This document shows positions 1 through 8,200 of a stretch of DNA of 15,741 nucleotides, piece by piece (position 1 is the stretch's first letter; every line of letters starts with the position of its first letter). The notes under the pieces were generated by a model. The model was not told the origin of the DNA. It did no database searches and saw nothing but the letters and a program-made list of their open reading frames with translations. Location: positions 1 through 15,741 of the forward strand of contig DASUXA010000099.1 in the NCBI GenBank assembly GCA_036378155.1. The letters are read 5' to 3'. The position numbers were made by a program, and so were the translations under genes. Origin of the DNA: DASUXA01 sp036378155. GTDB lineage: Bacteria; Actinomycetota; Actinomycetes; Mycobacteriales; Micromonosporaceae.

Positions 1-458
1 TCGCGGCGCAACTTGGCGACGTGCCCGGTCGCCTTCACGTTGTACATCGCCTTCTCGACGCGGCCCTGCTCGTCGATGACGAACGTCGACCGGATCACGC
101 CCTGCACGGTGCGACCGTAGTTCTGCTTCTCGCCGTACGCGCCGTACGCGGTGAGCACTGCCCTGTCCTCGTCGGAGACCAGCGGGAAGGTCAACGCGTC
201 GCGTTCGCGGAACTTGGCGAGCTTCTCCGGCTTGTCGGGGGAGATGCCGACCACCTCGTACCCGGCGGCCTGCAGCGACGCCAGCGAGTCCCGGAAGTCG
301 CACGCCTGCTTGGTGCAGCCCGGTGTCATCGCGGCGGGGTACGCGTACAGCACCACCTTGCGACCGCGCAGATCGGACAGCGACAGCCGTTCGCCGGTGT
401 CGGTCGGCAGGGTGAAGTCGGGTGCCGGGTCGCCGGGCGCGAGTCGGATCTGGGTCAT
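1..458 (-). CDS. bcp: Thioredoxin-dependent thiol peroxidase (Bcp/PrxQ family peroxiredoxin), 3' end cut by window
   Basis: The reverse strand encodes at least 152 residues starting MTQIRLAPGDPAPDFTLP and running off the left edge. Residues 9-16 (GDPAPDFT) and the active site MTPGCTKQACDF are typical of the PrxQ/Bcp group: Cys48 would be the peroxidatic cysteine and Cys53, five residues later, the resolving one. The family reduces hydrogen peroxide and alkyl hydroperoxides in the cytoplasm with thioredoxin as electron donor. Family members are about 155 residues long, so only a few C-terminal residues should be missing. The ATG at 458 was chosen because the PrxQ N-terminus begins right there. 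A TAGGGT hexamer ends 6 nt before it, so the mRNA may be leaderless. It follows the Dsb-like gene by 42 nt on the same strand, completing a thiol-redox cluster. The family call is firm; the physiological substrate is not known from sequence. Confidence 0.95.
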   Translation of the reverse strand, partial: MTQIRLAPGDPAPDFTLPTDTGERLSLSDLRGRKVVLYAYPAAMTPGCTKQACDFRDSLASLQAAGYEVVGISPDKPEKLAKFRERDALTFPLVSDEDRAVLTAYGAYGEKQNYGRTVQGVIRSTFVIDEQGRVEKAMYNVKATGHVAKLRR

Positions 459-464
459 GACGCG

Positions 465-470
465 ACCCTA
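465..470 (-). promoter_or_regulatory. Candidate -10 hexamer of bcp (leaderless)
   Basis: The reverse strand reads TAGGGT, matching the actinobacterial TANNNT -10 pattern, followed by 6 nt and then the bcp ATG. A transcript starting 6-8 nt after the hexamer would begin at the start codon. No convincing -35 box was seen. Confidence 0.4.
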
Positions 471-480
471 CCGACCCGCG

Positions 481-493
481 CCCCGTGTCGGGG
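481..493 (-). terminator. Weak hairpin between the dsb-like gene and bcp
   Basis: CCCCG-TGT-CGGGG forms a 5-bp stem 8 nt after the stop codon of the Dsb-like gene and just upstream of the bcp -10 hexamer. It has no U-tract and is short, so it may only attenuate. Confidence 0.25.
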
Positions 494-500
494 GGAGCCG

Positions 501-1220
501 CTACTGCGCCTTGTCCACGGCGGCGGTGAGCGCCCCGACAGTGGCGTCGATCTGCTTGCCGTCCACCAGCACCGTCGGCGTCGAGTTCACCCCGCTGCGC
601 GCCGCTTCGTCGGTGACGTGCGCCACCCAACTGGTGTACTTGCCGCTCTTCACGCACGTCGCGAACGACGGGTCGGTGATCCCGGCGGTCTTCGCGGCGT
701 CGATGATCTGGTCGTCGGTGAGCCCGGCGCTGCCTTCGGCGGGCTGCTGGGCGTACATCTGCTTGGTGAACGGGATCAGCTTGCCCACGTCGGAGGCGCA
801 CGCGCTGGCGGCGGCGGCGCGGGTCGAGTATCCGGGCGGGTTGCTGTCCCGGTCGAGGATCGCGATCGGGTGGTACACCAGCTTGATCCGCTTGTCGGCG
901 ACCATCTGGTCCAGCGTCGAGGCGGCTTCGTCCTCGAACGCCTTGCAGTGCGGACACAGATAGTCCAGGTACACCTCGACCGTCGTCTTCGTGTCCGGGT
1001 TCGCCGCCACCAGTCCGGCGGCGCCGCTGGTCGCGTTCTTCGGCGTGTGGTACGAGGCGGGCTTCTGCGCGGAGTACACCGCCCAGCCGACGATCCCGGC
1101 GAGCAGCACCACGACAACCGCGACGACGGAGGTGAGGACAGCGCGACGGCGGCGTCGCTCCCGAGCTAGTTGCTCGCGGACGATCCGGTTGGCCTGCTTC
1201 TGCTTCGCGCGCGAACTCAC
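501..1220 (-). CDS. Membrane-anchored DsbA-like thioredoxin-fold protein
   Basis: A 239-residue protein with a basic N-terminus (residues 1-27), one membrane segment (about 28-50) and an exported DsbA-like thioredoxin fold. The active site is C89-P90-H91-C92 within DYLCPHC, the CPHC form typical of DsbA oxidases. Thr214-Pro215 is the cis-proline loop. Cys141 and Cys189 could form a second, structural disulfide, as in mycobacterial DsbA-like proteins. It probably forms or rearranges disulfides in exported proteins. The GTG at 1220 was chosen over longer upstream frames because GGAGG lies 7 nt before it and the protein then starts with a normal basic anchor. The start overlaps the stop of the MauE-like gene (GTGA), which implies translational coupling. 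The MauE-like protein is the likely electron partner, since no DsbB or VKOR gene is visible. The fold is certain; oxidase rather than reductase activity is inferred. Confidence 0.93.
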   Translation of the reverse strand: MSSRAKQKQANRIVREQLARERRRRRAVLTSVVAVVVVLLAGIVGWAVYSAQKPASYHTPKNATSGAAGLVAANPDTKTTVEVYLDYLCPHCKAFEDEAASTLDQMVADKRIKLVYHPIAILDRDSNPPGYSTRAAAASACASDVGKLIPFTKQMYAQQPAEGSAGLTDDQIIDAAKTAGITDPSFATCVKSGKYTSWVAHVTDEAARSGVNSTPTVLVDGKQIDATVGALTAAVDKAQ

Positions 1221-1729
1221 GACGCGTCCTCCGTACCGAGTAGGCGGTTGTCTACTGAGAACCTGCTGATCGGGGCGACCACCAGGAAACCGGCGAGGAT
1301 CAGCAGCCCGACGTCGCGGGCGATCTCCAGCCCGTACGTGGGGCTCTGCCCCTGCGCCAGTTCGCCCCCGGTACCGAAGCAGCCGCAGTCGATCGACAGC
1401 CCGCGTGCCCAGACCGAGGCGATGCCGGCGATGTACACCACGAGCAGCGCGCCGGTCACCGCCGCCGCGACCCGGGTGGCGACCCCGAGCAGCAGGAGCA
1501 CGCCGAGCGCGATCTCGATGAAGGGCAGTGCCGCACCGACCGCCATCGCCACGTCGAACGGCAGGATGCGGTACGCGTTGACGGCGCGTCCCGAACCCGC
1601 CAGGTCGCCCACCTTGGTCGCGCCCGCAGCCAGGAACACGCCGGCGAGCACCAGCCGGGCGACCAACGCCACCCAGGGGCGCGCCGTGGTCCACCGACCC
1701 GCCGCCTCCGTCGTCGCTGTCGCGTTCAT
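1217..1729 (-). CDS. MauE/DoxX-family redox-associated membrane protein
   Basis: A 170-residue protein with four predicted membrane segments (about 18-40, 62-86, 88-108 and 136-153). It belongs to the DoxX/MauE group: the segment LVARLVLAGVFLAAGATKV is typical, and the cysteine pair in DCGCFG (Cys115 and Cys117) is the conserved redox motif. MauE homologues are thought to pass electrons to or from thioredoxin-like partners in the membrane. The next gene encodes such a partner and overlaps it by 4 nt (GTGA), so the two probably form one relay. The ATG at 1729 was chosen because GAAGGA sits 6 nt upstream. A GTG at 1753 would add eight residues and cannot be excluded. The family call is good; the direction of electron flow is inferred. 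Confidence 0.88.
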   Translation of the reverse strand: MNATATTEAAGRWTTARPWVALVARLVLAGVFLAAGATKVGDLAGSGRAVNAYRILPFDVAMAVGAALPFIEIALGVLLLLGVATRVAAAVTGALLVVYIAGIASVWARGLSIDCGCFGTGGELAQGQSPTYGLEIARDVGLLILAGFLVVAPISRFSVDNRLLGTEDAS

Positions 1730-1755
1730 CGAACATCCTTCGCCGGCACGCACAT
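1726..1755 (-). other. Possible 9-codon upstream ORF overlapping the mauE-like start
   Basis: An ATG at 1755 opens a nine-residue frame (MCVPAKDVR) whose TGA stop shares bases with the ATG of the MauE-like gene (ATGA). GGGAGG lies about 12 nt upstream of this ATG. It contains one cysteine, suggestive only because the downstream operon handles thiols. It could equally be chance. Confidence 0.25.
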
Positions 1756-1804
1756 TGGTGGTCCCTCCCGGCCGCTCGGTTCCCGGTACCGCTCCTCCGA
1801 CGGC

Positions 1805-1822
1805 GTGATGTGACGCACATCA
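1805..1822. promoter_or_regulatory. CRP-like palindrome between the divergent redox and copper operons
   Basis: TGATGTG-ACG-CACATCA is a perfect 7-3-7 inverted repeat (1806-1822). Read from 1805 it is GTGA-N6-gCACA, with GTG and CAC separated by 8 nt, which matches the half-site spacing of CRP/FNR-family operators (TGTGA-N6-TCACA) with one mismatch in the inner T. It lies 76 nt upstream of the MauE-like start and about 153 nt upstream of the copCD start, so it could serve either side. Confidence 0.45.
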
Positions 1823-1952
1823 GGTGCGGCCGTTCCCGGCGTGCTGTCACCCCCGGTGCGGGACTCGGCATCACAGCGTACCCATGCCGGGGCGTCCGCC
1901 CGGTTGGTCGTGTCCGGGCTGCTCCGGGCGCCGCGTCCGGACCCCTTGGCGA

Positions 1953-1966
1953 CGGGTACGTACCCG
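1953..1966. promoter_or_regulatory. 14-bp perfect palindrome at the copCD translation start
   Basis: CGGGTACGTACCCG is a perfect palindrome ending at the first G of the weak GGTGAG ribosome-binding site of the CopCD gene. Its position suits an operator or an mRNA structure that occludes initiation. It is not the usual CsoR arrangement. GTAC-containing palindromes are common in this genome, so chance is a real alternative. Confidence 0.3.
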
Positions 1967-1975
1967 GTGAGCATG

Positions 1976-3742
1976 ATGGTCGGCGTGACATCCGCCCCCC
2001 GATCCGCGCGGCTCGGGTCGGTGCTGCTCGGTCTGCTGCTCGGTGTGCTCGTCACGGCGCTCTGGCCCGCCCGGCCGGCGGCGGCCCACGCCAGCCAGGT
2101 CGGCACCGTCCCCACGGCGGGCAGCGTGGTCTCCCAGCCGCCGACCGAAGTGGTGGTCACGTTCTCGGAGCCGGTCCAGGCGGTACCGGCGAAGACCGGC
2201 GTCACCGGCCCGGACGGCAGGCGCGCCGACTCCGGCAGACCGACCGTCGACGGTCCCACGCTGCACATTCCGCTGCGCACCGGCGCGCGCGGCACGTACC
2301 TGGTCAGCTACCGGGTGATCTCGGCGGACGGGCATCCGGTGGGCGGCGGGTTCACGTACTCGGTCGGCGCGCCGTCCGCCACCGTCCCGGTCCCGTCCGT
2401 CGCCGCCGGTACCGTCACCGATCCGCTGGTCAGCGGGCTGCTCACGGCAGCCCGGTACCTCGGCTACGCCGGGCTGGTCCTGCTGTTCGGTCCCGTCCTG
2501 GTGCTCGCCGCGCTGTGGCCGCGCCGGCTGAGCCGCCGTACCCCGACCCGACTGGCGTTCGCCGGACTAGGGCTGGTCGCCGTCGGCTGCCTCGCCGAGT
2601 TCTACCTGCAGGTCCCGTACAGCCAGGGCACGTCCCTGTTCGGGATCACCGGCGAGGACCTGCGCGCCGTGCTCGGCGGCAGGTACGGCAGCGCCCACCT
2701 GGTCCGCCTGTTCGTGCTGGGGGCCGCCGTGTTCCCGCTGCGCCCGCTGCTGGCGGGGCGGGGGTCGCGTGCCGACCGGGTACTGCTCGCCGTCCTCGCC
2801 GTCATCGGTTTGCTGACCTGGCCGGTCGCCGGGCATCCGAGCACCTCGAAGCTGCCGCCGCTGACCGTGGTCGCCGACACCGCGCACCTGGCGGCGATGG
2901 CGGTATGGCTCGGCGGTCTGCTCATGCTCGCGATCTTCCTGCTGCCGCGTGGCAACGCCCGAGAACTCGGCGCGGTACTTCCGGTGTGGTCCCGGTGGGC
3001 GACCTGGGCGGTCGTGGTCCTCGCGGCGGCGGGACTGACCCAGGCGGTGATCGAGATCGGCTCGCCGCACGCCCTCGTCGCGACCACGTACGGTCGGCTG
3101 GTGATCGCCAAGGCGGCGCTGCTGGCGGTCGTCCTGGTCGCGGCGTGGTTCGCCCGCCGCCTGGCGCACGCGACCGCCGATGCGCCACCGCAGGCGGACC
3201 GGGACCCGACCGCCGACCCGCCGCAGCACGCGGACCCGGTGCGGGACGCCACCGCCGAACAAGCAGCGGACGCGGGTGGCGGCTCGCCGGTCGCCCGGCT
3301 GCGACGCGCCGTCGTCGTCGAACTCGCCCTGACCGCCGTGGTGCTCGCGCTCAGCGCCGTCCTCGTCCAGCAACCACCCGCCGGCAACGCCCAATCCGGT
3401 ACCAACGGGCAGGCGAACCTGTCCACCTCGCTCACCCTGACCAGCGACCTGTACTCGTTGCAGGTCGACGTGGACCCGGGCCGGACCGGGCCGAACACGA
3501 TCCACATCTATGCGTACACCCCGAACGGGCAGCCGCTGCCGGTCAAGGAGTGGAAGGTCACCGCGTCCCTGCCGGCGCAGCAGATCGAGGCGGTCGACGT
3601 GGACCTGCTGCCGATCACCGAGAACCACGAGATCGGTCAGATCGACCTGCCGGTACCCGGTCGGTGGCAGTTGCGCTTCACCCTGCGGACCAGCGACATC
3701 GACGAAGCGACCGTGGCGGGCACGGTCACCATCACCAAGTAG
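1976..3742 (+). CDS. copCD: CopC-CopD fusion copper protein (YcnJ-like)
   Basis: A 588-residue protein. Residues 1-37 form a signal peptide ending PAAA, so the mature protein starts at His38. The CopC domain (about 38-132) keeps the Cu(II) ligands of the family: N-terminal His38 and, in SADGHPVGGGFTYSV, Asp118 and His120. The CopD domain (about 145-415) has several membrane segments and the conserved stretch TAHLAAMAVWLGGLLML. An Ala/Asp/Pro-rich linker and another membrane segment lead to a C-terminal extracellular beta domain (about 475-588) like the YtkA/FixH-type tail of actinobacterial CopD proteins. The protein probably binds copper outside and moves it across the membrane. The ATG at 1976 was preferred to 1973 because GGTGAG lies 4 nt upstream; GTG at 1985 is another option. 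ycnI follows after 19 nt, as in the Bacillus ycnJ-ycnI order. No copper regulator gene is adjacent. Direction of copper transport is inferred. Confidence 0.92.
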   Translation: MVGVTSAPRSARLGSVLLGLLLGVLVTALWPARPAAAHASQVGTVPTAGSVVSQPPTEVVVTFSEPVQAVPAKTGVTGPDGRRADSGRPTVDGPTLHIPLRTGARGTYLVSYRVISADGHPVGGGFTYSVGAPSATVPVPSVAAGTVTDPLVSGLLTAARYLGYAGLVLLFGPVLVLAALWPRRLSRRTPTRLAFAGLGLVAVGCLAEFYLQVPYSQGTSLFGITGEDLRAVLGGRYGSAHLVRLFVLGAAVFPLRPLLAGRGSRADRVLLAVLAVIGLLTWPVAGHPSTSKLPPLTVVADTAHLAAMAVWLGGLLMLAIFLLPRGNARELGAVLPVWSRWATWAVVVLAAAGLTQAVIEIGSPHALVATTYGRLVIAKAALLAVVLVAAWFARRLAHATADAPPQADRDPTADPPQHADPVRDATAEQAADAGGGSPVARLRRAVVVELALTAVVLALSAVLVQQPPAGNAQSGTNGQANLSTSLTLTSDLYSLQVDVDPGRTGPNTIHIYAYTPNGQPLPVKEWKVTASLPAQQIEAVDVDLLPITENHEIGQIDLPVPGRWQLRFTLRTSDIDEATVAGTVTITK

Positions 3743-3761
3743 TGGGAAAGGACCAGGCGAC

Positions 3762-4457
3762 ATGAGACGTACCGCGCTGTTCGTCAGCGCCGCGACCGCC
3801 GGGCTTGCCGTCGCGCTCGGCGCCGCCGGTACCGCGTCGGCTCACGTCAGCGTGACGCCGGGGCAGGCGGCGCAGGGCGGCTACGCGCGGCTGGCGTTCC
3901 GGGTACCGGACGAGAGCGCGACCGCCTCGACCGTCAAGGTCGAGGTGTACCTGCCGAAGGACCAGCCCGTCGCGTCGGTGTCGACCATGCCGGTACCGGG
4001 GTGGACGGTGACCCTGACCAAGGAGAAGCTGACCACCCCGGTACAGACCGACGACGGTCAGGTGACCGAGGCGGTCAGTCGGATCACCTGGACCGCCGCC
4101 GGGGACGCGGCGATCAAGCCGGGCGAGTTCCAGGAGTTCCCGGTGTCGCTCGGTCCGCTGCCGAAGACCGACAAGCTGGTCTTCAAGGTGCTGCAGAGCT
4201 ACTCGGACGGTACCGTCACGCGCTGGATCGACGCCTCGGCTCCCGGCGGCGCCGAACCGGAGCACCCCGCGCCGGTACTCACCCTGACCCCGGCTGCCGC
4301 CGCCTCGCCCAGCAGCGCCACCCCCGCCACCGGCAGCGCGAGCACGTCGAGCGGCGGCGGCCTCGCCCTCGGGCTCGCCGTCGCGGGGCTGGTCGCCGGG
4401 CTCGCCGGGCTCGTCCTGGGCGCGCTGGCGCTGCTGCGTACCCGTCGCGCCGGCTAG
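3762..4457 (+). CDS. ycnI: YcnI-like DUF1775 copper-binding protein
   Basis: A 231-residue exported protein. The signal peptide ends ASA before His28, leaving a mature N-terminus HVSVTPGQA that is the hallmark of DUF1775/YcnI proteins, in which the N-terminal histidine helps bind Cu(II). Trp81 in VPGWTV and an acidic residue such as Glu61 in VKVEVYLP are candidate further ligands by family comparison. After the beta-sandwich domain (about 28-160) come a Pro/Ala/Ser-rich linker, a membrane helix (about 201-225) and a basic tail, so it is anchored with the domain outside. AAAGGA lies about 9 nt before the ATG. It follows CopCD by 19 nt and is probably cotranscribed; the usual view is that YcnI delivers copper to, or buffers it for, the CopCD/YcnJ transporter. 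The family call is firm and the metallochaperone role is inferred. Confidence 0.93.
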   Translation: MRRTALFVSAATAGLAVALGAAGTASAHVSVTPGQAAQGGYARLAFRVPDESATASTVKVEVYLPKDQPVASVSTMPVPGWTVTLTKEKLTTPVQTDDGQVTEAVSRITWTAAGDAAIKPGEFQEFPVSLGPLPKTDKLVFKVLQSYSDGTVTRWIDASAPGGAEPEHPAPVLTLTPAAAASPSSATPATGSASTSSGGGLALGLAVAGLVAGLAGLVLGALALLRTRRAG

Positions 4458-4489
4458 CCTTTCCGCGCCGTCGCGCCCGTACCCGACCG

Positions 4490-4495
4490 TAGGCT
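4490..4495 (+). promoter_or_regulatory. Candidate -10 hexamer before the 4510 gene
   Basis: TAGGCT matches TANNNT. A start 6-8 nt downstream would give a leader of about 7 nt and would cut into the GGGAGG ribosome-binding site, so the match is doubtful. No -35 box is clear, and the gene could instead be read through from ycnI. Confidence 0.25.
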
Positions 4496-4509
4496 GGACG
4501 GGAGGCGCT

Positions 4510-5274
4510 ATGGCCCACTGGTTCAGCCGGGAGATCATCGACACCGGTCGGCTGCCGATGTTCTGTTGCTTCCTGGCGATGATCCTCGCGTTCGGTGTCG
4601 CCCGATCGGTGACCCGGATGATCCGTGCCGGTACCCGACGCGGACCGCACGACGTCAGCGTCGGCGGCATCCACGTACACCACGTGATCTTCGGGGTGAT
4701 CCTGCTGATCGGCGCAGGTCTGGCGGGGCTCGCCCTGCCCGACGCGGCGCGGGCGGGGCTCGCCGTATGCGGCGCGCTGTTCGGCGTCGGCGTGGCGCTG
4801 GTCCTCGACGAGTTCGCGCTGATCCTGCACCTGCGCGACGTGTACTGGACGCGGGAGGGCCGGGCATCCGTCGACGCGGTGTTCGTCGCGGTCGCCGTCA
4901 CCGGACTGCTGCTGCTCGGGCTGCACCCGCTGGGAATCGACACCGCCCTGTCCGGCGGTACCGGGAACCGTCCGAGCCTCGCCGGATATCTGTCGGCGGC
5001 GGTCGGCGTGCTGTTCAATCTGGCGTTGGCCACGGTGACGGTACTGAAGGGCAAGCTGTGGACCGGTCTGATCGGGCTGTTCATCCCGTTGCTGCTGCTG
5101 TTCGGGGCGGTACGGCTGGCGCGACCGTCGTCGCCGTGGGCACGGTGGCGGTACCGACCGGGTTCGCGCCGTTGGGATCGGGCACTCAAGCGGGAGCGGC
5201 GAATGCGCGCGCCGATCGAGCGCGCGAAGATACGCGTGCAGGACGCGATCGCCGGCCGGGTCGACACCCGGTGA
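4510..5274 (+). CDS. Uncharacterised integral membrane protein with HVHH and DEF...LHL motifs
   Basis: A 254-residue protein with about six membrane segments (roughly 16-34, 58-77, 82-105, 121-139, 157-178 and 184-203) and a basic cytoplasmic C-terminus rich in Arg. I do not recognise a characterised family. Two motifs stand out: GGIHVHHVIFG (residues 52-62), at the entrance to segment 2, and LDEFALILHLRDVYW (99-113), leaving segment 3. Clustered His and acidic residues at a membrane face could bind a metal or form an active site, but this is speculation. GGGAGG lies 5 nt before the ATG. Its stop is 25 nt before lysX, which has its own strong ribosome-binding site, so the two are probably cotranscribed and may share a role in membrane-lipid modification. 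The gene is real on length, codon bias and ribosome-binding site; its function is unknown. Confidence 0.88.
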   Translation: MAHWFSREIIDTGRLPMFCCFLAMILAFGVARSVTRMIRAGTRRGPHDVSVGGIHVHHVIFGVILLIGAGLAGLALPDAARAGLAVCGALFGVGVALVLDEFALILHLRDVYWTREGRASVDAVFVAVAVTGLLLLGLHPLGIDTALSGGTGNRPSLAGYLSAAVGVLFNLALATVTVLKGKLWTGLIGLFIPLLLLFGAVRLARPSSPWARWRYRPGSRRWDRALKRERRMRAPIERAKIRVQDAIAGRVDTR

Positions 5275-5299
5275 CGCGGTCGCCGGGCAGGAGGTACAG

Positions 5300-8200
5300 G
5301 TGAGCCGGACGGCGGTCACCGAGCGAACCGGTCAGCGGCGCGCCCAGCGGGTCCCGGTCGACCGGGTCGGGCGTCGCCGGGGCGGCGGTTGGCGTGCCCG
5401 CATCCCGGAGATCTTCGCCACCGTACTGATCGCGCTCGCCGCGTTCTGCGCGGCGACCGCGGTCAGCGAGGTGTTCATGCTCCGCACCCACGTGGTGCGG
5501 TTCTACGTCGACAACCTGCTGCTGCCTGCGCCCGCGAACCTGGGCTACGCCGCGTTCGTGGCGGTGCTCGCCGCGGGCGTGCGCCGCCGCAAGCGGATCG
5601 CGTACTGGTTCCTGGTCGTCTACTTCGCGCTGCAGCTACTGGCCGACGCGATCCTGCTGCCGCTGGTCGATGTCGCTCGCACCGACTGGGACATCCCGCG
5701 CATCCCGTCCGACGCGCCCGTGCTGCTCGGCATCAACCTCGCGCTCACTGCAGGCGTGCTCGGCGTGCTGTACGCGGCACGGGGCGAGTTCTACGCCCGC
5801 GTCCAGCGCGCCAGCCTGCCCAAGGCGGCCAGCGTCCTGGTGATCCTGCTGGCCGCGTTCATCATGATCGGTACCGGTCTGGTGGAGGCGTTCCCCGGCT
5901 CGCTGCGCCCCGGCACCGACCGGTTGACGTACACGGCGGAAAAGGTCCTCGGCGGCGCGTTCGTCTTCGACATCACCCGGCGCGGTCACGCCCCCGGCGG
6001 CGTCAACCTGGTCCTCGGTCTGTTCGGCGCGATCGCGCTGTTCGTCGCGTTGGCTGTGCTGTTCCGGTCGCAGCGCGTGGCGTCCCAGTTGACCCCCGCC
6101 GACGAGCAGCACATCCGGGAACTGCTCGCCGCGTCGGGGGAGCGCGACTCGCTCGGGTACTTCGCCACCCGGCGCGACAAGGCGGTGATCTTCTCGTCCA
6201 GCGGCAAGGCGGCGATCACCTACCGGGTGGTCAACGACGTGGCGCTCGCCAGCGGCGACCCGCTCGGCGACCCGGAGGCGTGGCCGCCGGTCATCGAGGC
6301 GTGGCTGGACGAGGTGCGGCGGTACGCCTGGATTCCGGCGGTCATGGGTGCCAGCGAGGAGGGCGCGACCGCGTACGCCCGAGCCGGGCTGCGCGTGATC
6401 GAACTCGGCGACGAGGCGATCATCCACGTCCGGAACTTCACCCTCGACGGGCGCGAGATGCGCCAGGTCCGCCAGGCGGTCAACCGGGTCGAACGCGCCG
6501 GGTACACGGTGCGTATCCGCCGGCACGGGCGGATCAGCCCGGACGAGATGACCCGGATCATCGAACTCGCCGCCCGGTGGCGCGACACGGAGACCGAACG
6601 CGGCTTCTCGATGGCGCTGGGTCGACTGGGCGATCCGGCGGACAGCCAGTGCGTACTCGTCGAGGCGCTGGACCGGGACGGGCGCGAGGCGGCGCTGCTG
6701 TCGTTCACCCCGTGGGGGCGCCACGGGCTGTCGCTGGACCTGATGCGCCGCGACCGCAACTCCGACAACGGGCTGATGGAGTACATGGTCACCGCGCTGG
6801 TCGACGCCGCGCCCCGGCTGGGCGTGGAGCGGATCTCGCTGAACTTCGCGGTGTTCCGGGCGGTGTTCGAGGAGGGCGCGAGGATCGGCGCGGGACCGGT
6901 GCTGCGGGCGTGGCGGAGCCTGCTGCTGTTCTTCTCGCGATGGTTCCAGCTGGAGTCGCTGTACCGGTCGAACGTCAAGTACCGCCCCGAGTGGGTGCCG
7001 CGATTCCTGTGCTACCGGGACCGCCGGGAGATGGCGGCGGTCGCGCTCGCCTCCGGCATCGCCGAGGGTTTCGTCAAGGTACCGAGTCTGCGGACCCTGC
7101 TGCGGCGCGGGCGGTCCGCGCCGGCGCTGCCGGTACCGCCGACCGGTCCGGAGCAGCCGGAGGCTCCGGTCGACGTCGCCGCGCCGACCGGCGAGGAGCA
7201 GCCCGCCGCGCGGCAGCCCGTCCTGCCGGAGCAGGTACGGGTACGGATGGCGAAGGTCGACGCGCTGCGGGCGGCGGGCGTCGACCCGTACCCGGCTGAG
7301 TTCCCGCGTACCGACGAATGCGGCGCGATCCGCGACCGGTACGCCGGGCTCGCCCCGGACAGCCGCACCGGCGCCACGGTCGGTGTCGCCGGACGTGTGG
7401 TCCTGCTGCGCGACCACGGCGCGATCTGTTTCGCCACGTTGCGGGACTGGTCCGGCGACCTGCAGGTGATGATCACGACCGAGGGCGTGGGTCCGGACCG
7501 GCTCGCCGACTGGAAGGCGAGCGTCGACCTGGGCGACCACGTCGGGGTCACCGGCGAGGTGGTCACCTCGAAGCGCGGCGAGGTGTCGGTACGCGCCGAC
7601 GCCTGGACGATCACCGCCAAGTGCCTGCGTCCGCTGCCGGACAAGCACGCCGGGCTCGCCGACGCGGAGGCTCGGGTCCGCCAGCGGTACCTCGACCTCG
7701 TGATCAACCCGCAGGCGCGGGAGACGCTGCGGGTGCGCGCCGCCGTGCTGCACGCGCTGCGCACCTCGCTGGTCGAGCGCGGGTACCTCGAAGTCGAGAC
7801 GCCGATGCTGCAACGGGTGCACGGCGGCGCGAACGCCCGCCCGTTCGTCACCCACAGCAACGCCTACGACCTGCGGCTGTACCTGCGGATCGCGCCCGAG
7901 TTGTACCTCAAGCGGCTGGCGGTCGGCGGGGTGGAGAAGGTCTTCGAGATCGGACGCAACTTCCGCAACGAGGGCGTCGACGCCACCCACAACCCCGAGT
8001 TCACGATGCTCGAGGCGTACCAGGCGTACGCGGACTACACCACGATGCGGCAGTTGGCGCGGGAACTGATCGTGGCGGCGGCGGTCGCGGCGCGCGGCAA
8101 GCCGGTCGCCCGGCGACCGGACGGGTCCGAGATCGACCTGTCCGAGGAGTGGCCGGTGGTACCGGTGTACGAGGCGGTGAGCCGCGTGCTGGGCGCCGAC

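Noticed and set aside
1221..1991. N-terminal extension of the DsbA-like protein upstream of 1220
   Set aside because: The frame is open but crosses the MauE-like gene in another frame; the GTG at 1220 has a good ribosome-binding site and gives a normal anchor.
1810..3765. A 651-residue plus-strand frame overlapping copCD in another frame
   Set aside because: The product is Arg/Gly-rich with no recognisable domain; the overlapping frame encodes signal peptide, CopC and CopD.
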